Shown one piece after another: positions 32,087-40,205 of a stretch of 41,639 bases of DNA. The notes under the pieces were generated by a model. It was not told the DNA's origin. It did no database searches and saw only the letters and a program-made list of their open reading frames with translations. The position numbers and the translations under genes are program-made. How positions within the stretch are numbered: position 1 is the stretch's first letter; the number at the start of each line of letters is the position of its first letter. This DNA is from an uncultured Bacilli bacterium (GTDB lineage: Bacteria; Bacillota_I; Bacilli_A; RF39; UBA660): contig CANQMF010000006.1 of the NCBI GenBank assembly GCA_947624915.1, positions 1 to 41,639 on the forward strand, in the 5' to 3' direction.

Positions 32087-32311
32087 TTACTTAAAAAATT
32101 CATCCATTGTTACATTTAAAACTATTGAAATCTTATATAAGGTATATAAAGTTATACCTTCACGTCCATGAGTGCTTTCAAACCTCGATATATAATCCCT
32201 TGAAATACCAATATATTCTCCAAGTTGCTCTTGAGTTAAATTATTTAATTTTCGATATTTTCGTATATTTTTAGATATTATATCCATAATTAAACTATGA
32301 CTATTGAACAT
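32087..32311 (-). CDS. XRE-family small regulator
   Basis: 74 aa from the ATG 8 nt after AGGAAG. A single helix-turn-helix fills the protein: IRKYRKLNNLTQEQLGEYIG, SRDYISRFES, and the ending LNVTMDEFFK. It is divergent from a related regulator at 32408, so the pair may control each other. Located after the lysis genes, where lysogenic-conversion genes usually lie. Confidence 0.8.
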   Translation of the reverse strand: MFNSHSLIMDIISKNIRKYRKLNNLTQEQLGEYIGISRDYISRFESTHGREGITLYTLYKISIVLNVTMDEFFK

Positions 32312-32407
32312 AAATATCACTTCCTTTAAATTATTATATCATAGTAGTGGCTACCAGCCTATATATATTTTTTGAAAAAATTGACAAAATAAATATAGGT
32401 GATATAT

Positions 32408-32635
32408 ATGAAATTACATGATGATGAATATTATTACAGTATTATAAGAAAAAACATTAAAAAATTTAGACTTTCTAAAAATTTAACTCAACAAGATCTA
32501 GCTGATATGATTGGAATGTCAAGAGAATATATGTGTGATGTTGAAAACGAAAAAAGAAATAAACATTTAACTATTGCAGTATTAGGACGTATTGCGGATG
32601 CACTTAATATAAGTATTACAGAATTTTTTAAATAA
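32408..32635 (+). CDS. XRE-family small regulator, paralogue of the divergent gene
   Basis: 75 aa, start ATG after AGGTG. HTH (FRLSKNLTQQDLADMIGMSRE) and the same C-terminal LNISITEFFK. TTGACA stands about 28 bp upstream. The 96-bp divergent region also has GGCT-ACC-AGCC (32349-32359), a possible operator. Confidence 0.8.
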   Translation: MKLHDDEYYYSIIRKNIKKFRLSKNLTQQDLADMIGMSREYMCDVENEKRNKHLTIAVLGRIADALNISITEFFK

Positions 32636-32667
32636 ATAGTATTTCTAATCATATTATAATAAACAAT

Positions 32668-33132
32668 TCATAAAAAATTCTTTTTAAATATCTCTAAAAA
32701 TTCTTCTTTAGATTTTTTATAATATTCCATAAATTTTAATTGTGCTTTTTTATGCCAAAATTCATTAAACATAGGGTCATTTTGATACATCATATGGCAA
32801 TCACTGCAAATAGGTAAAACAAGTCCATACCGCATTGAATTTTGTCTATTTCTACCGCTAAAAATTTCATGTAAGTGATCTTTTTTATTTCCGCAAATAA
32901 AACATGAATTTAAATCATCTGTGAATAAGCTAAATCTATTTCTTTCAAGTTTGTTTAATCTTTTAGTTTTTGTTTTTAAATTTGCACATTTTTTTGAAAA
33001 TTTTGTGCTTTTTTGCTCTTTTTGAACATAGTTTTCACAATCCGTTGTACAATATTTAAAATCTATCTTTTTGTTTGTGATTCTACAAACAACATCTTTA
33101 TTTATTTTAATTTTTAAATTTTTACAGTTCAT
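32668..33132 (-). CDS. HNH-like zinc protein (NinG/Rap-like appearance)
   Basis: 154 aa. An N-terminal Cys-containing part (CRITNKKIDFKYCTTDC) and a C-terminal HNH-type core: CFICGNKKDHLHEIF, GRNRQNSMRYGLVLPICSDCH, with a late His in FWHKKAQ. Likely an endonuclease; whether it serves phage recombination or defence against other phages cannot be told. No good Shine-Dalgarno is seen before the ATG. Confidence 0.65.
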   Translation of the reverse strand: MNCKNLKIKINKDVVCRITNKKIDFKYCTTDCENYVQKEQKSTKFSKKCANLKTKTKRLNKLERNRFSLFTDDLNSCFICGNKKDHLHEIFSGRNRQNSMRYGLVLPICSDCHMMYQNDPMFNEFWHKKAQLKFMEYYKKSKEEFLEIFKKNFL

Positions 33133-33320
33133 TTTTTAGTTTGCAAAAATTACTCTAAAATTACTCCGAAGTGATAAAAATAAGAGTAAAAATGTGGTTA
33201 AAAACTAAATTTAAAGACAAATAAACCTAGTATTTAAGGGAAATGGCTATTTTTTTTAATCCCGCATTCGGGACGAAATAATTTTAATTATTTCTCTCTA
33301 CTCGATTTTGCAATAATTAA

Positions 33321-33349
33321 TTGTTTTTTGATCATTTTTTAGATATAAT
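33321..33349 (+). promoter_or_regulatory. Promoter facing the right prophage end
   Basis: TTGTTT (33321-33326), 17-bp spacer, TATAAT (33344-33349). It reads rightwards, antisense to the 37-aa gene. Other signals in the 386-bp gap 33133-33518 are a CCCG-catt-CGGG mini-hairpin and a GAAATAA/TTATTTC hairpin. Confidence 0.65.
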
Positions 33350-33355
33350 ATCATA

Positions 33356-33465
33356 CGAAAGAGGTTAATCCTCTTTCATTAATAGGATTATGCCGTTTTT
33401 GTATAAAACAGCAATTCCTAGTTCGTAAAGTTGATATGCTGTTTCAAGGCTCATATCAACTTTTT
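33356..33465 (+). ncRNA. Putative antisense RNA to the 37-aa gene
   Basis: Starts after the promoter above with a 5' hairpin GAAAGAGG/CCTCTTTC (33357-33377) and ends at a 12-bp stem AAAGTTGATATG (33427-33438) with CATATCAACTTT (33452-33463) leading into T residues. It would be fully complementary to most of the 37-aa gene mRNA. Confidence 0.4.
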
Positions 33466-33478
33466 CAATTGTAACCAT
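33365..33478 (-). CDS. 37-aa protein at the right prophage end
   Basis: MVTIEKVDMSLETAYQLYE start, ending in a moderately hydrophobic GIAVLYKNGIILLM and KED. GGAGGTG (33484-33490 complement) at ideal distance makes translation very likely. In the circular phage it lies only 64 nt downstream of the integrase stop codon on the same strand, with attP between, so both could be co-transcribed after excision. Candidates are an excision factor, a small regulator, or the peptide of an antisense-controlled pair; none is proven. Confidence 0.6.
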   Translation of the reverse strand: MVTIEKVDMSLETAYQLYELGIAVLYKNGIILLMKED

Positions 33479-33495
33479 ACTATCACCTCCTTATA

Positions 33496-33545
33496 GGGTA
33501 TATCATCAAAGTTCTAATGAAGTAGTGTTTGCAGGAGGATTAACT
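33496..33545. other. attR of the prophage
   Basis: Phage arm 33496-33518, crossover GA at 33519-33520 inside ATGAA (33517-33521), then host sequence. With attL it yields an attP of two 23-nt inverted arms (one mismatch) around GA. attB is the host stretch coding for TADE-VVFAGG. Confidence 0.85.
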
Positions 33546-33779
33546 GATATTTCTGATAATACAAATTATTATTTATATACAAACTTAACATATTGGACCA
33601 TGTCTCCGTCTCACTTTAACGGTGGCGAAGCTAACGTGTATGGCGTGTCTTCGAATGGCTGGCTCGACAGCTATTACGTGTACACTAACTCTATTGGTGT
33701 GCGGCCAGTAATTAATTTAAGAGCTGATGTAACTATATCAGGTTCGGGAACTACCACATCACCATATACAGTTTCTTAA
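33519..33779 (+). pseudogene. 3' part of the split host surface-protein gene
   Basis: 86 codons in the same frame as the left part: E-VVFAGGLTDISDN, YWTMSPSHF, a variable stretch, IGVRPVINLRADVT and the Ser/Thr/Gly end TISGSGTTTSPYTVS. It is the lectin-like (DUF6273-type) C-terminus. It has no RBS or start of its own in the lysogen; a GTG at 33525 is only a Val codon of the original gene. Excision would make it the end of a functional protein. Confidence 0.88.
33630..33712 (+). repeat. DGR-type variable repeat C (host gene)
   Basis: 83 nt, one codon longer than phage repeats A and B. The same fixed elements appear: GCT-NNC-GTG, AATGGC-NNN-CTC, ACGTG and GGTGTGCGGCCAGTAAT. Some third bases differ from A and B, so it would derive from a different template or is older. 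Confidence 0.65.
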
Positions 33780-33868
33780 ATTTTAATATTTACAAATAAT
33801 TTTTAAAATGTTACTATTAACTAGTAGATATTAAATTATAATATTTACAAAAATCTTTCATTTTATAT

Positions 33869-33918
33869 AACACTTATCATTTTATTAAGTTTTATCTTAT
33901 TGTTGATAAGTGTTTTTT
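33869..33918 (+). terminator. Terminator of the surface-protein gene
   Basis: AACACTTATCA (33869-33879) and TGATAAGTGTT (33904-33914) followed by T residues. Confidence 0.85.
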
Positions 33919-33956
33919 AATAACTTATTAAATAAAATTATATAATTTTGTATTAA

Positions 33957-33988
33957 GTAACTTACTTGTAACTTAAATAATATATAAT
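33957..33988 (+). promoter_or_regulatory. Direct-repeat promoter of the ABC transporter operon
   Basis: GTAACTTA at 33957-33964 and again at 33968-33975 (11-bp period) cover the -35 region of a promoter with TATAAT at 33983-33988. Such spacing is typical of OmpR-type response-regulator sites, and the cognate regulator is encoded at 37315. Confidence 0.6.
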
Positions 33989-34015
33989 TATTATTAAGAA
34001 GGGAGCATTTTGCTT

Positions 34016-34702
34016 ATGGAAATATTAAAAGTTGAAAATTTAACTAAAATATATGGTAAAGGTGAAAATAAAGTTATTGCCTTAAATAATGTATCTTTTA
34101 CAGTTAATAAAGGGGAATTTGTAGCTATTATTGGAGCCAGTGGTTCTGGTAAATCCACTTTATTACATTTAATTGGGGGTGTAGATAGACCAACCTCAGG
34201 TAAAGTTTACATTGATAATCAAGACATATATGCTTTTGATGATGATAAATTAGCCATTTTTAGACGTCGACAAATTGGATTAATATATCAATTTTATAAT
34301 TTAATACCAATATTAAATATTGAAGAAAATATTACTTTACCTCTTGCCTTAGATAATAGGGAAGTCGATAAAGAAAAATTAAATGATATGTTAAAATTAT
34401 TAGGTTTAAGTCATCGTAAAAATCATTTACCAAATGAACTTTCAGGAGGAGAACAGCAAAGAACAAGTATAGGTCGAGCTTTAATAACCAATCCTACGAT
34501 AATATTAGCAGATGAACCAACAGGTAATTTAGATACTAAAGCAAGTGATGAAATTGTAGCTTTATTAAAGAAAACCAATAAAGATTTAAAACAAACTATA
34601 ATTATGATAACTCATAACTTAGAAATAGCAAAATGTGCCGATCGAATTATTAAAATTGAAGATGGTAAAATAATTTCCGAGGTAAATCATGAACTTACTT
34701 AA
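34016..34702 (+). CDS. ABC transporter ATP-binding protein (MacB/BceA type)
   Basis: 228 aa from ATG 34016 (a TTG 6 nt earlier is possible). Walker A GASGSGKST, signature LSGGEQQ, Walker B ILADEPTGNLD and the H-loop MITHNLE are complete. The FNLIPILNIEENITLPL segment is typical of ATPases that partner FtsX-type permeases. It overlaps the permease gene by 14 bp. Probable role: mechanotransmission transport in antimicrobial-peptide or envelope-stress response. Confidence 0.93.
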   Translation: MEILKVENLTKIYGKGENKVIALNNVSFTVNKGEFVAIIGASGSGKSTLLHLIGGVDRPTSGKVYIDNQDIYAFDDDKLAIFRRRQIGLIYQFYNLIPILNIEENITLPLALDNREVDKEKLNDMLKLLGLSHRKNHLPNELSGGEQQRTSIGRALITNPTIILADEPTGNLDTKASDEIVALLKKTNKDLKQTIIMITHNLEIAKCADRIIKIEDGKIISEVNHELT

Positions 34703-37274
34703 TAAATTAACTATTAAAAATCTTTTATTAAATAAAAAAAGAACAATTGTCACAATCGTAGGTATTATGCTATCAGTAGCTCTTATAACGGCCGTAGCAT
34801 CTTTATATGCTAGTGGTATAAAATCTTTAACTGCTTTTGAAATATATGAAAAAGGTAATTATCATGTAGCCTTCTATAATGTTCCTAAAACAGATTTATC
34901 TACATTTGAAAATAATAGATATATAGATAATTTATACATAACTAAAGATATAGGCTATGCTAAACTAGAAAATTCTCAAAATAAATATAAGCCATATGCT
35001 TACATACAAGCATTTACAAAAGAATCATTAAATAATTTAGCAATTAAATTAGTAAAAGGTCGAATACCTATTAATGATGAAGAAATAATTATTCCTACTC
35101 ATTTAAAAACTAATGGTCGTATAACTCTTAAAATAGGCGATGAAATAACCTTAAATATTGGGGATAGAATAAATGATAATACTAAATTAACTGATAATCC
35201 TTTTATTGAAGGAGAACAATTAATACCAACTTTTACCAAAACATATAAAATAGTAGGAATAATTGAAAGACCCGACAGTGGTATTGAAAGTTATAGCAAT
35301 CCTGGATATACATTTATAACATCTACTACAAAAGAAGAATTGACAGATAATATTAATATTTATGCTCATTATAACAAAGCTGGTTTAAAAGATAATTATA
35401 ATGTTACAGCAAATATTTTAAATGTTAATCCTAAATTATTTAAAAAGTTATATCAAAATAAAATATTAACTCCTGATGAAATGCATCAAATTGATGATGA
35501 ACTAACTCATGCTAAATATATTTATAGTGATAATAATTATTTAATTTCTTTAGAATCTAATCCTCTAGGAGATTCTTCAATTGGTAGTTTAAGTATTATT
35601 ATTTTTATAGTGGCAATTATCATTATGGTTACTTCTATCTTTTGTATAAAAAATAGTTTTGATATTTCTATTACTGAAAAAACAAAACAATATGGTATGT
35701 TACGAAGTATAGGAGCTACTAAAAAACAAATTAAAAAAAATGTCTTTTATGAAGCAACAGTTTTAGGTTTAATAGGCATTCCTTTAGGATTATTATTAGG
35801 ATATTTAGCTAGTTTTATCTTGATTATAATTTCAAATTACTATTTAAATAAAATGTTAGCAAGTCATTTAAACTTAATGTTTAGTTTTTCATTTAAAGCT
35901 ATGATTATATCCATAATTTTAGGAATAATAACTATTTATTTATCCGCTATTAGAAGTGCCAGTAAAGCTTCAAAAACTTCTCCAATAACTGCCATAAAAA
36001 ATAATAATAATATAAAATTAACCAGTAAAAAACTTAAAAGTCCTAAATTAATTAAAAAAGTTTATGGTATTGGTGGTCTTATTTCCTATAAAAATTTAAA
36101 AAGAAACAAAAAGAAATATCGAACAACTGTAATATCTATAATTTTATCTGTAGCAGTTTTTATAGTTTTAAATTATTTTGTATCTCTATCTTACAGCACA
36201 ATTACAACTATGTATAAAAGTGATGAATATAACTTACATTATTCAATGAACCTTAATGAAAATAAAGAAGAACAAAAAGCCAAAATTAAAGAAACTATTT
36301 TATTAGATAATATTGAAGAATTTTCAGTTATTAGAAGTTCTAATATTATCATTAATAAAGCCTCTTACAGTAATTATTATAAAACAAATAATTTGAATTC
36401 TAATGGTTATTTAAATATAAATGTTTTAGGTAAAGATACTTATTTAAAATATATAAATGAGTTAGGTTTAAATTATGAAAATGTAAAAGATAAAGGTATT
36501 TTAATTGATAAAAATAAAACCTGTAGATATGATACCAAAAAGAATAAAGATATATGTGAAAATGTGCATGAATTTAATTATCAAAAAGGTAATATTTTAA
36601 ATGCTTTAACTAATGATCAAAAAAATTTAATTATTGAAATAGCTAAAGTAACTGATTTAAAACCTTTTGGTTTAAAAAATAATGAACAATCTATGTTAAT
36701 CATAAGTGATGAATTATATGATAATTATTTTATAGATAATAATGTTTCTGTTTATTTTAAATCTAATAATCCTAATAAGCTTCAAGATAATATAGATCAA
36801 ATATTAAAAGGCTTTGAATATAATCTAAATAACCAAGACGAACAAGTAAAAATGATGGAAAACTTTTATACTTTAGTTTCAATTTTCTTATATGGTTTTA
36901 TTATTGTTATATCTTTAATTGGTATTACCAATATCTTTAATACTATCACTACTAACATGGAATTAAGACAAAGTGAATTTGCTATGTTAAAATCAATTGG
37001 AATGACTGAAAAAGAATTTAAAAGAATGATCAAACTGGAAAGTTTATTTATGGGTGTAAAATCCTTAATTTATGGTATTATTATAGGTTTATTATTAACT
37101 TTCTTACTGTATATATCAATAAAAGACGATGGTTTAACTTATAACTTACCAATTATAGCAATTATAATTTCTATAGTAACAGTCTTTATCTTAATATCCT
37201 TAATCATGAGATATTCTTTAAATAAAATAAATAAACAAAATATTATTGAAACAATTAGAAATGAAAATATTTAA
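34689..37274 (+). CDS. FtsX-family ABC transporter permease
   Basis: 861 aa. N-terminal transmembrane helix (TIVTIVGIMLSVALITAVAS), a large extracellular domain, an FtsX unit (about 295-435 with EKTKQYGMLRSIGATKKQIKK), a second helix and extracellular domain (about 485-735) and a final FtsX unit (ELRQSEFAMLKSIGMTEKE). Double-FtsX layout as in peptide-resistance and surface-remodelling exporters. Works with the ATPase before it. Confidence 0.92.
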   Translation: MNLLNKLTIKNLLLNKKRTIVTIVGIMLSVALITAVASLYASGIKSLTAFEIYEKGNYHVAFYNVPKTDLSTFENNRYIDNLYITKDIGYAKLENSQNKYKPYAYIQAFTKESLNNLAIKLVKGRIPINDEEIIIPTHLKTNGRITLKIGDEITLNIGDRINDNTKLTDNPFIEGEQLIPTFTKTYKIVGIIERPDSGIESYSNPGYTFITSTTKEELTDNINIYAHYNKAGLKDNYNVTANILNVNPKLFKKLYQNKILTPDEMHQIDDELTHAKYIYSDNNYLISLESNPLGDSSIGSLSIIIFIVAIIIMVTSIFCIKNSFDISITEKTKQYGMLRSIGATKKQIKKNVFYEATVLGLIGIPLGLLLGYLASFILIIISNYYLNKMLASHLNLMFSFSFKAMIISIILGIITIYLSAIRSASKASKTSPITAIKNNNNIKLTSKKLKSPKLIKKVYGIGGLISYKNLKRNKKKYRTTVISIILSVAVFIVLNYFVSLSYSTITTMYKSDEYNLHYSMNLNENKEEQKAKIKETILLDNIEEFSVIRSSNIIINKASYSNYYKTNNLNSNGYLNINVLGKDTYLKYINELGLNYENVKDKGILIDKNKTCRYDTKKNKDICENVHEFNYQKGNILNALTNDQKNLIIEIAKVTDLKPFGLKNNEQSMLIISDELYDNYFIDNNVSVYFKSNNPNKLQDNIDQILKGFEYNLNNQDEQVKMMENFYTLVSIFLYGFIIVISLIGITNIFNTITTNMELRQSEFAMLKSIGMTEKEFKRMIKLESLFMGVKSLIYGIIIGLLLTFLLYISIKDDGLTYNLPIIAIIISIVTVFILISLIMRYSLNKINKQNIIETIRNENI

Positions 37275-37314
37275 AATATTTCTTTAAAATGTTATAATGT
37301 TAAGGGGCGATTAC

Positions 37315-37971
37315 ATGAAAATATTATTAATCGAAGACAATGAATCAATTATAAAAGGTCTTAAATATGCTTTTGCCACTAATAATTATGATTTAATAAC
37401 TAAAATAAATATTAAAGAAACTAAAGAATATTTAAAAGAAAATACTGTTAATTTAATTATTTTAGATATAACTCTTCCAGATGGAAATGGTTATGATTTA
37501 TTTCAAAATACTATTAAAAATCTTAATATTCCCACCATTTTTTTAACAGCTAAAGATGATGAAGATCATATTGTAAAAGCTTTAAATGAAGGAGCAGAAG
37601 ATTATATTACTAAACCTTTTAGTACCAAAGAACTTTTAGCTCGTGTTAATAAAATAATGCATCGAGAAACAAAAAATAATATTATTAAAGTTCAAAATAT
37701 AAGTTTTGATATTGATAAAATGGTTATAACTAAAGATGATAAAGAAATTATTTTAACTTCTTTAGAATTAAAATTATTATCATTATTATTTATAAATATT
37801 AATAAAGTTGTAAGTAGAAATACAATATTAGATACTATATGGGAAACAACTGGTAATTATGTTGATGATCATACTGTAACAGTTTATTTTAACAGAATAA
37901 GAGAAAAACTAAAAACTGATATTATTAAAACTATTAAAGGTATAGGTTACCGTATTGATTATGAAAAATAA
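37315..37971 (+). CDS. OmpR-family response regulator
   Basis: 218 aa from ATG after AAGGGG. Receiver domain with Asp51 as phosphoacceptor (LIILDITLPDGNGY), conserved Thr and Lys (FLTAKD, ITKPFS), and a winged-helix DNA-binding domain (VKVISLTSLELKLL-like ILTSLELKLLSLLF, DDHTVTVYFNRIREKL). It has its own extended -10 promoter (TGTTATAAT, TATAAT 37293-37298). Likely binds the direct repeats at 33957. Confidence 0.93.
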   Translation: MKILLIEDNESIIKGLKYAFATNNYDLITKINIKETKEYLKENTVNLIILDITLPDGNGYDLFQNTIKNLNIPTIFLTAKDDEDHIVKALNEGAEDYITKPFSTKELLARVNKIMHRETKNNIIKVQNISFDIDKMVITKDDKEIILTSLELKLLSLLFININKVVSRNTILDTIWETTGNYVDDHTVTVYFNRIREKLKTDIIKTIKGIGYRIDYEK

Positions 37972-39169
37972 AATATATTTAAAAAAATATTTAATTATAA
38001 CTCTTATTCCAATAATAATTTTTATAATAATATTTACAACTTTAAATATATATGAATATCAAACCTATAATCAAAATTTTAATAAAACTATATCATCTAT
38101 CATTTTAAAATTAAAAGAAGAATATCCTAATTTATCTGAAGAAGAAATTATAAAAATATTAAATGCTAAAAAATATGATAAAAATATTTTATTAAAATAT
38201 AATATTGATTTCCAAAATTCTTATATTTTAACAAATAAAACTCAATCTCAAAAATTTTTAATTTTAAATCTATCTTTTTTAATTATATCTTTCTTAATTT
38301 TAATCTTAATTTTTCTATTATATAATTATAAAAAAGATTCTAAAATAAAAGAAATAACTAATTATATAGTAGAATTAAATAAAAAGAACTATTCACTTAA
38401 AATAGATGATATATCAGAAGATGAATTATCTATCTTAAAAAATGAAATATATAAAACAACTGTTATGCTAAAAGAAATTGCAGATAATACTAATAAAGAT
38501 AAATATGAATTAAAAAAATCTTTAGAAGATATATCTCATCAAATAAAAACTCCTTTAACATCCATTTTAATAATGTTAGATAATTTAATAGATAATCCTA
38601 ATATGCCTAATACTACTAAAGAAGAGTTTATAAGAGATATTAAAAGAGAAGTTATAAATATAAAATTTTTAATTGAAAATATTCTAAAATTATCTAAATT
38701 TGATGTAAATGCTATTAAATTTCATAAAACAACTAATAAATTAGAAACAATTTTAAATGATAGTATTAAAAATATATCTAATCTTTGTGATTTAAAGAAT
38801 ATTAAAATTAACTTAAAAGGCAATTCTAAAATAATTATAAATTGTGACTATCATTGGCAAGTTGAAGCTATAACTAATATTTTAAAAAATTGTATTGAAC
38901 ACTCTAAAAATAATAAAGAAATAAATATTAATTATGAGCAAAATAAAGTATATATTAAAATAACTATTAAAGATCAAGGAATAGGTATTTCCCAAAAAGA
39001 TTTACCTCACATTTTTGAAAGATTTTATAAAGGTGAAAATGCAAGTAAAGATAGTATAGGTATAGGTCTTTCATTATCTAAAGCAATAATAGAACAAGAT
39101 AATGGTAATATAAGTGTTACATCAAATAAAAATGGCACAACTTTTACAATTAAATATTTTAATATCTAA
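37961..39169 (+). CDS. Sensor histidine kinase
   Basis: 402 aa from ATG overlapping the regulator end. Two transmembrane helices (about 8-29 and 99-121) flank a short extracellular region of about 70 residues; HisKA with His193 in EDISHQIKTPLTS; HATPase with ILKNCIEHS, DQGIGIS, and GIGLSLSKAI. Partner of the upstream regulator; with the transporter it forms one stress-response module. Confidence 0.92.
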   Translation: MKNKIYLKKYLIITLIPIIIFIIIFTTLNIYEYQTYNQNFNKTISSIILKLKEEYPNLSEEEIIKILNAKKYDKNILLKYNIDFQNSYILTNKTQSQKFLILNLSFLIISFLILILIFLLYNYKKDSKIKEITNYIVELNKKNYSLKIDDISEDELSILKNEIYKTTVMLKEIADNTNKDKYELKKSLEDISHQIKTPLTSILIMLDNLIDNPNMPNTTKEEFIRDIKREVINIKFLIENILKLSKFDVNAIKFHKTTNKLETILNDSIKNISNLCDLKNIKINLKGNSKIIINCDYHWQVEAITNILKNCIEHSKNNKEININYEQNKVYIKITIKDQGIGISQKDLPHIFERFYKGENASKDSIGIGLSLSKAIIEQDNGNISVTSNKNGTTFTIKYFNI

Positions 39170-39172
39170 AAA

Positions 39173-39197
39173 ACCACATTTAAAATGTGATTTTTTT
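39173..39197. terminator. Bidirectional terminator between convergent operons
   Basis: CACATTT (39175-39181) and AAATGTG (39183-39189) with T7 on the right and A-rich sequence on the left, serving both the kinase gene and the leftward hydrolase gene. Confidence 0.8.
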
Positions 39198-39204
39198 CAA
39201 TACC

Positions 39205-40191
39205 TTATTTTAAGTTATCTTTAAAGAAAGATTCAATTTTATCAAAAGGTATAATATCTTTTTTATCATATAAATCTGTATGGACAGCATCTTTAATAAT
39301 CATTAATTCTTTATTATTTGTATATTTAGAATTATTTATCATATTTTGATAAGCATCACGACTAAAATAACAAGAATGAGCTTTATCTCCATGTATCATT
39401 AAAACAGCACTTCTAATTTCATTACTATAAGCTAAAATCGGTTGATTAATAAATGACATACAACCTATTTTATTCCAACCATTATTAGAATTTAAACTTC
39501 TTTTATGATATCCTCTTTTAGTTTTATAATAATCATAATAATCTTTAACATAAAAAGGAGCATCATCAGGAAGGGGATCAATTACACCTCCCGCAAGTTC
39601 ATAATTATCATTTTTATAATCAATTAATCTTTGTTTATTTAAGTTTTCTTTTAAATTAAATCTTGCTTCTTCATTATCATCATTATCAAAATATCCATTA
39701 GCATTTACTCTAGTCATATCATACATCGTAGAAGTAACAGTAGCTTTTATTCGTGTATCTAATGCTGCTGCATTTAACGCCATACCACCCCAACCACATA
39801 TTCCTAAAATTCCAATTTTTTCTGAATCAACATCATCCCTTAATGCTAAATAATCAACAGCTGCTTGAAAATCTTCAGTATTAATATCTGGTGAAGCCAT
39901 ATATCTAGGAGTTCCTAAACTTTCTCCTGTATAAGATGGATCAAAAGCTAAAGTTAAAAATCCTCTTTCAGCAAGTTCCTGAGCATATAAACCAGAAGAT
40001 TGTTCTTTAACTGCTCCAAAAGGGCCACATACTGCTATCGCTGCTAATTTTCCATCATAATTTTTAGGAGTATATAAATCTCCAACTAAAGTAATTCCAT
40101 AACGATTATGAAATATAACTTTTTCATTATTAACTTTTTCACTTTTAGGAAATACTTTATCCCAACTTTTCTCTAAATTTAATTCTAACAT
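39205..40191 (-). CDS. Alpha/beta hydrolase (YcjY/dienelactone hydrolase type)
   Basis: 328 aa. Strand GDLYTPKNYDGKLAAIAVCG, nucleophile elbow LGICGWGGMALNAA in which Cys stands where most esterases have Ser, and HGDKAHSCYFS and AVHTDLYD late in the chain, supplying acid and His. The Cys elbow is normal in this subfamily. Substrate unknown. AAGAAGG precedes the ATG. Confidence 0.85.
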   Translation of the reverse strand: MLELNLEKSWDKVFPKSEKVNNEKVIFHNRYGITLVGDLYTPKNYDGKLAAIAVCGPFGAVKEQSSGLYAQELAERGFLTLAFDPSYTGESLGTPRYMASPDINTEDFQAAVDYLALRDDVDSEKIGILGICGWGGMALNAAALDTRIKATVTSTMYDMTRVNANGYFDNDDNEEARFNLKENLNKQRLIDYKNDNYELAGGVIDPLPDDAPFYVKDYYDYYKTKRGYHKRSLNSNNGWNKIGCMSFINQPILAYSNEIRSAVLMIHGDKAHSCYFSRDAYQNMINNSKYTNNKELMIIKDAVHTDLYDKKDIIPFDKIESFFKDNLK

Positions 40192-40205
40192 TTTTAACCT
40201 TCTTT

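Larger units (their letters stand above)
903..33520. mobile_element. Complete temperate siphovirus prophage (about 32.6 kb, serine integrase)
   Basis: A full siphophage gene set in canonical order is enclosed by reconstructable att sites: integrase, repressor/Cro, replication, late regulator, HNH, terminases, portal, protease, capsid, tail, lysis. It lies inside a host gene whose halves rejoin in frame on excision. No structural gene is missing; one tail-tip gene is frameshifted at a poly-G tract. The integrase sits at the left end transcribed towards attL. The prophage looks intact and probably inducible (inference). Confidence 0.95.

Noticed and set aside
33133..33360. tRNA gene or CRISPR array in the larger gaps
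   Set aside because: No cloverleaf with a TTC-type T loop and no regular repeat-spacer pattern is visible here or elsewhere in the window.
33525..33779. Independent 84-aa gene starting with GTG 33525
   Set aside because: No Shine-Dalgarno; the GTG is an internal Val codon of the rejoined host gene.
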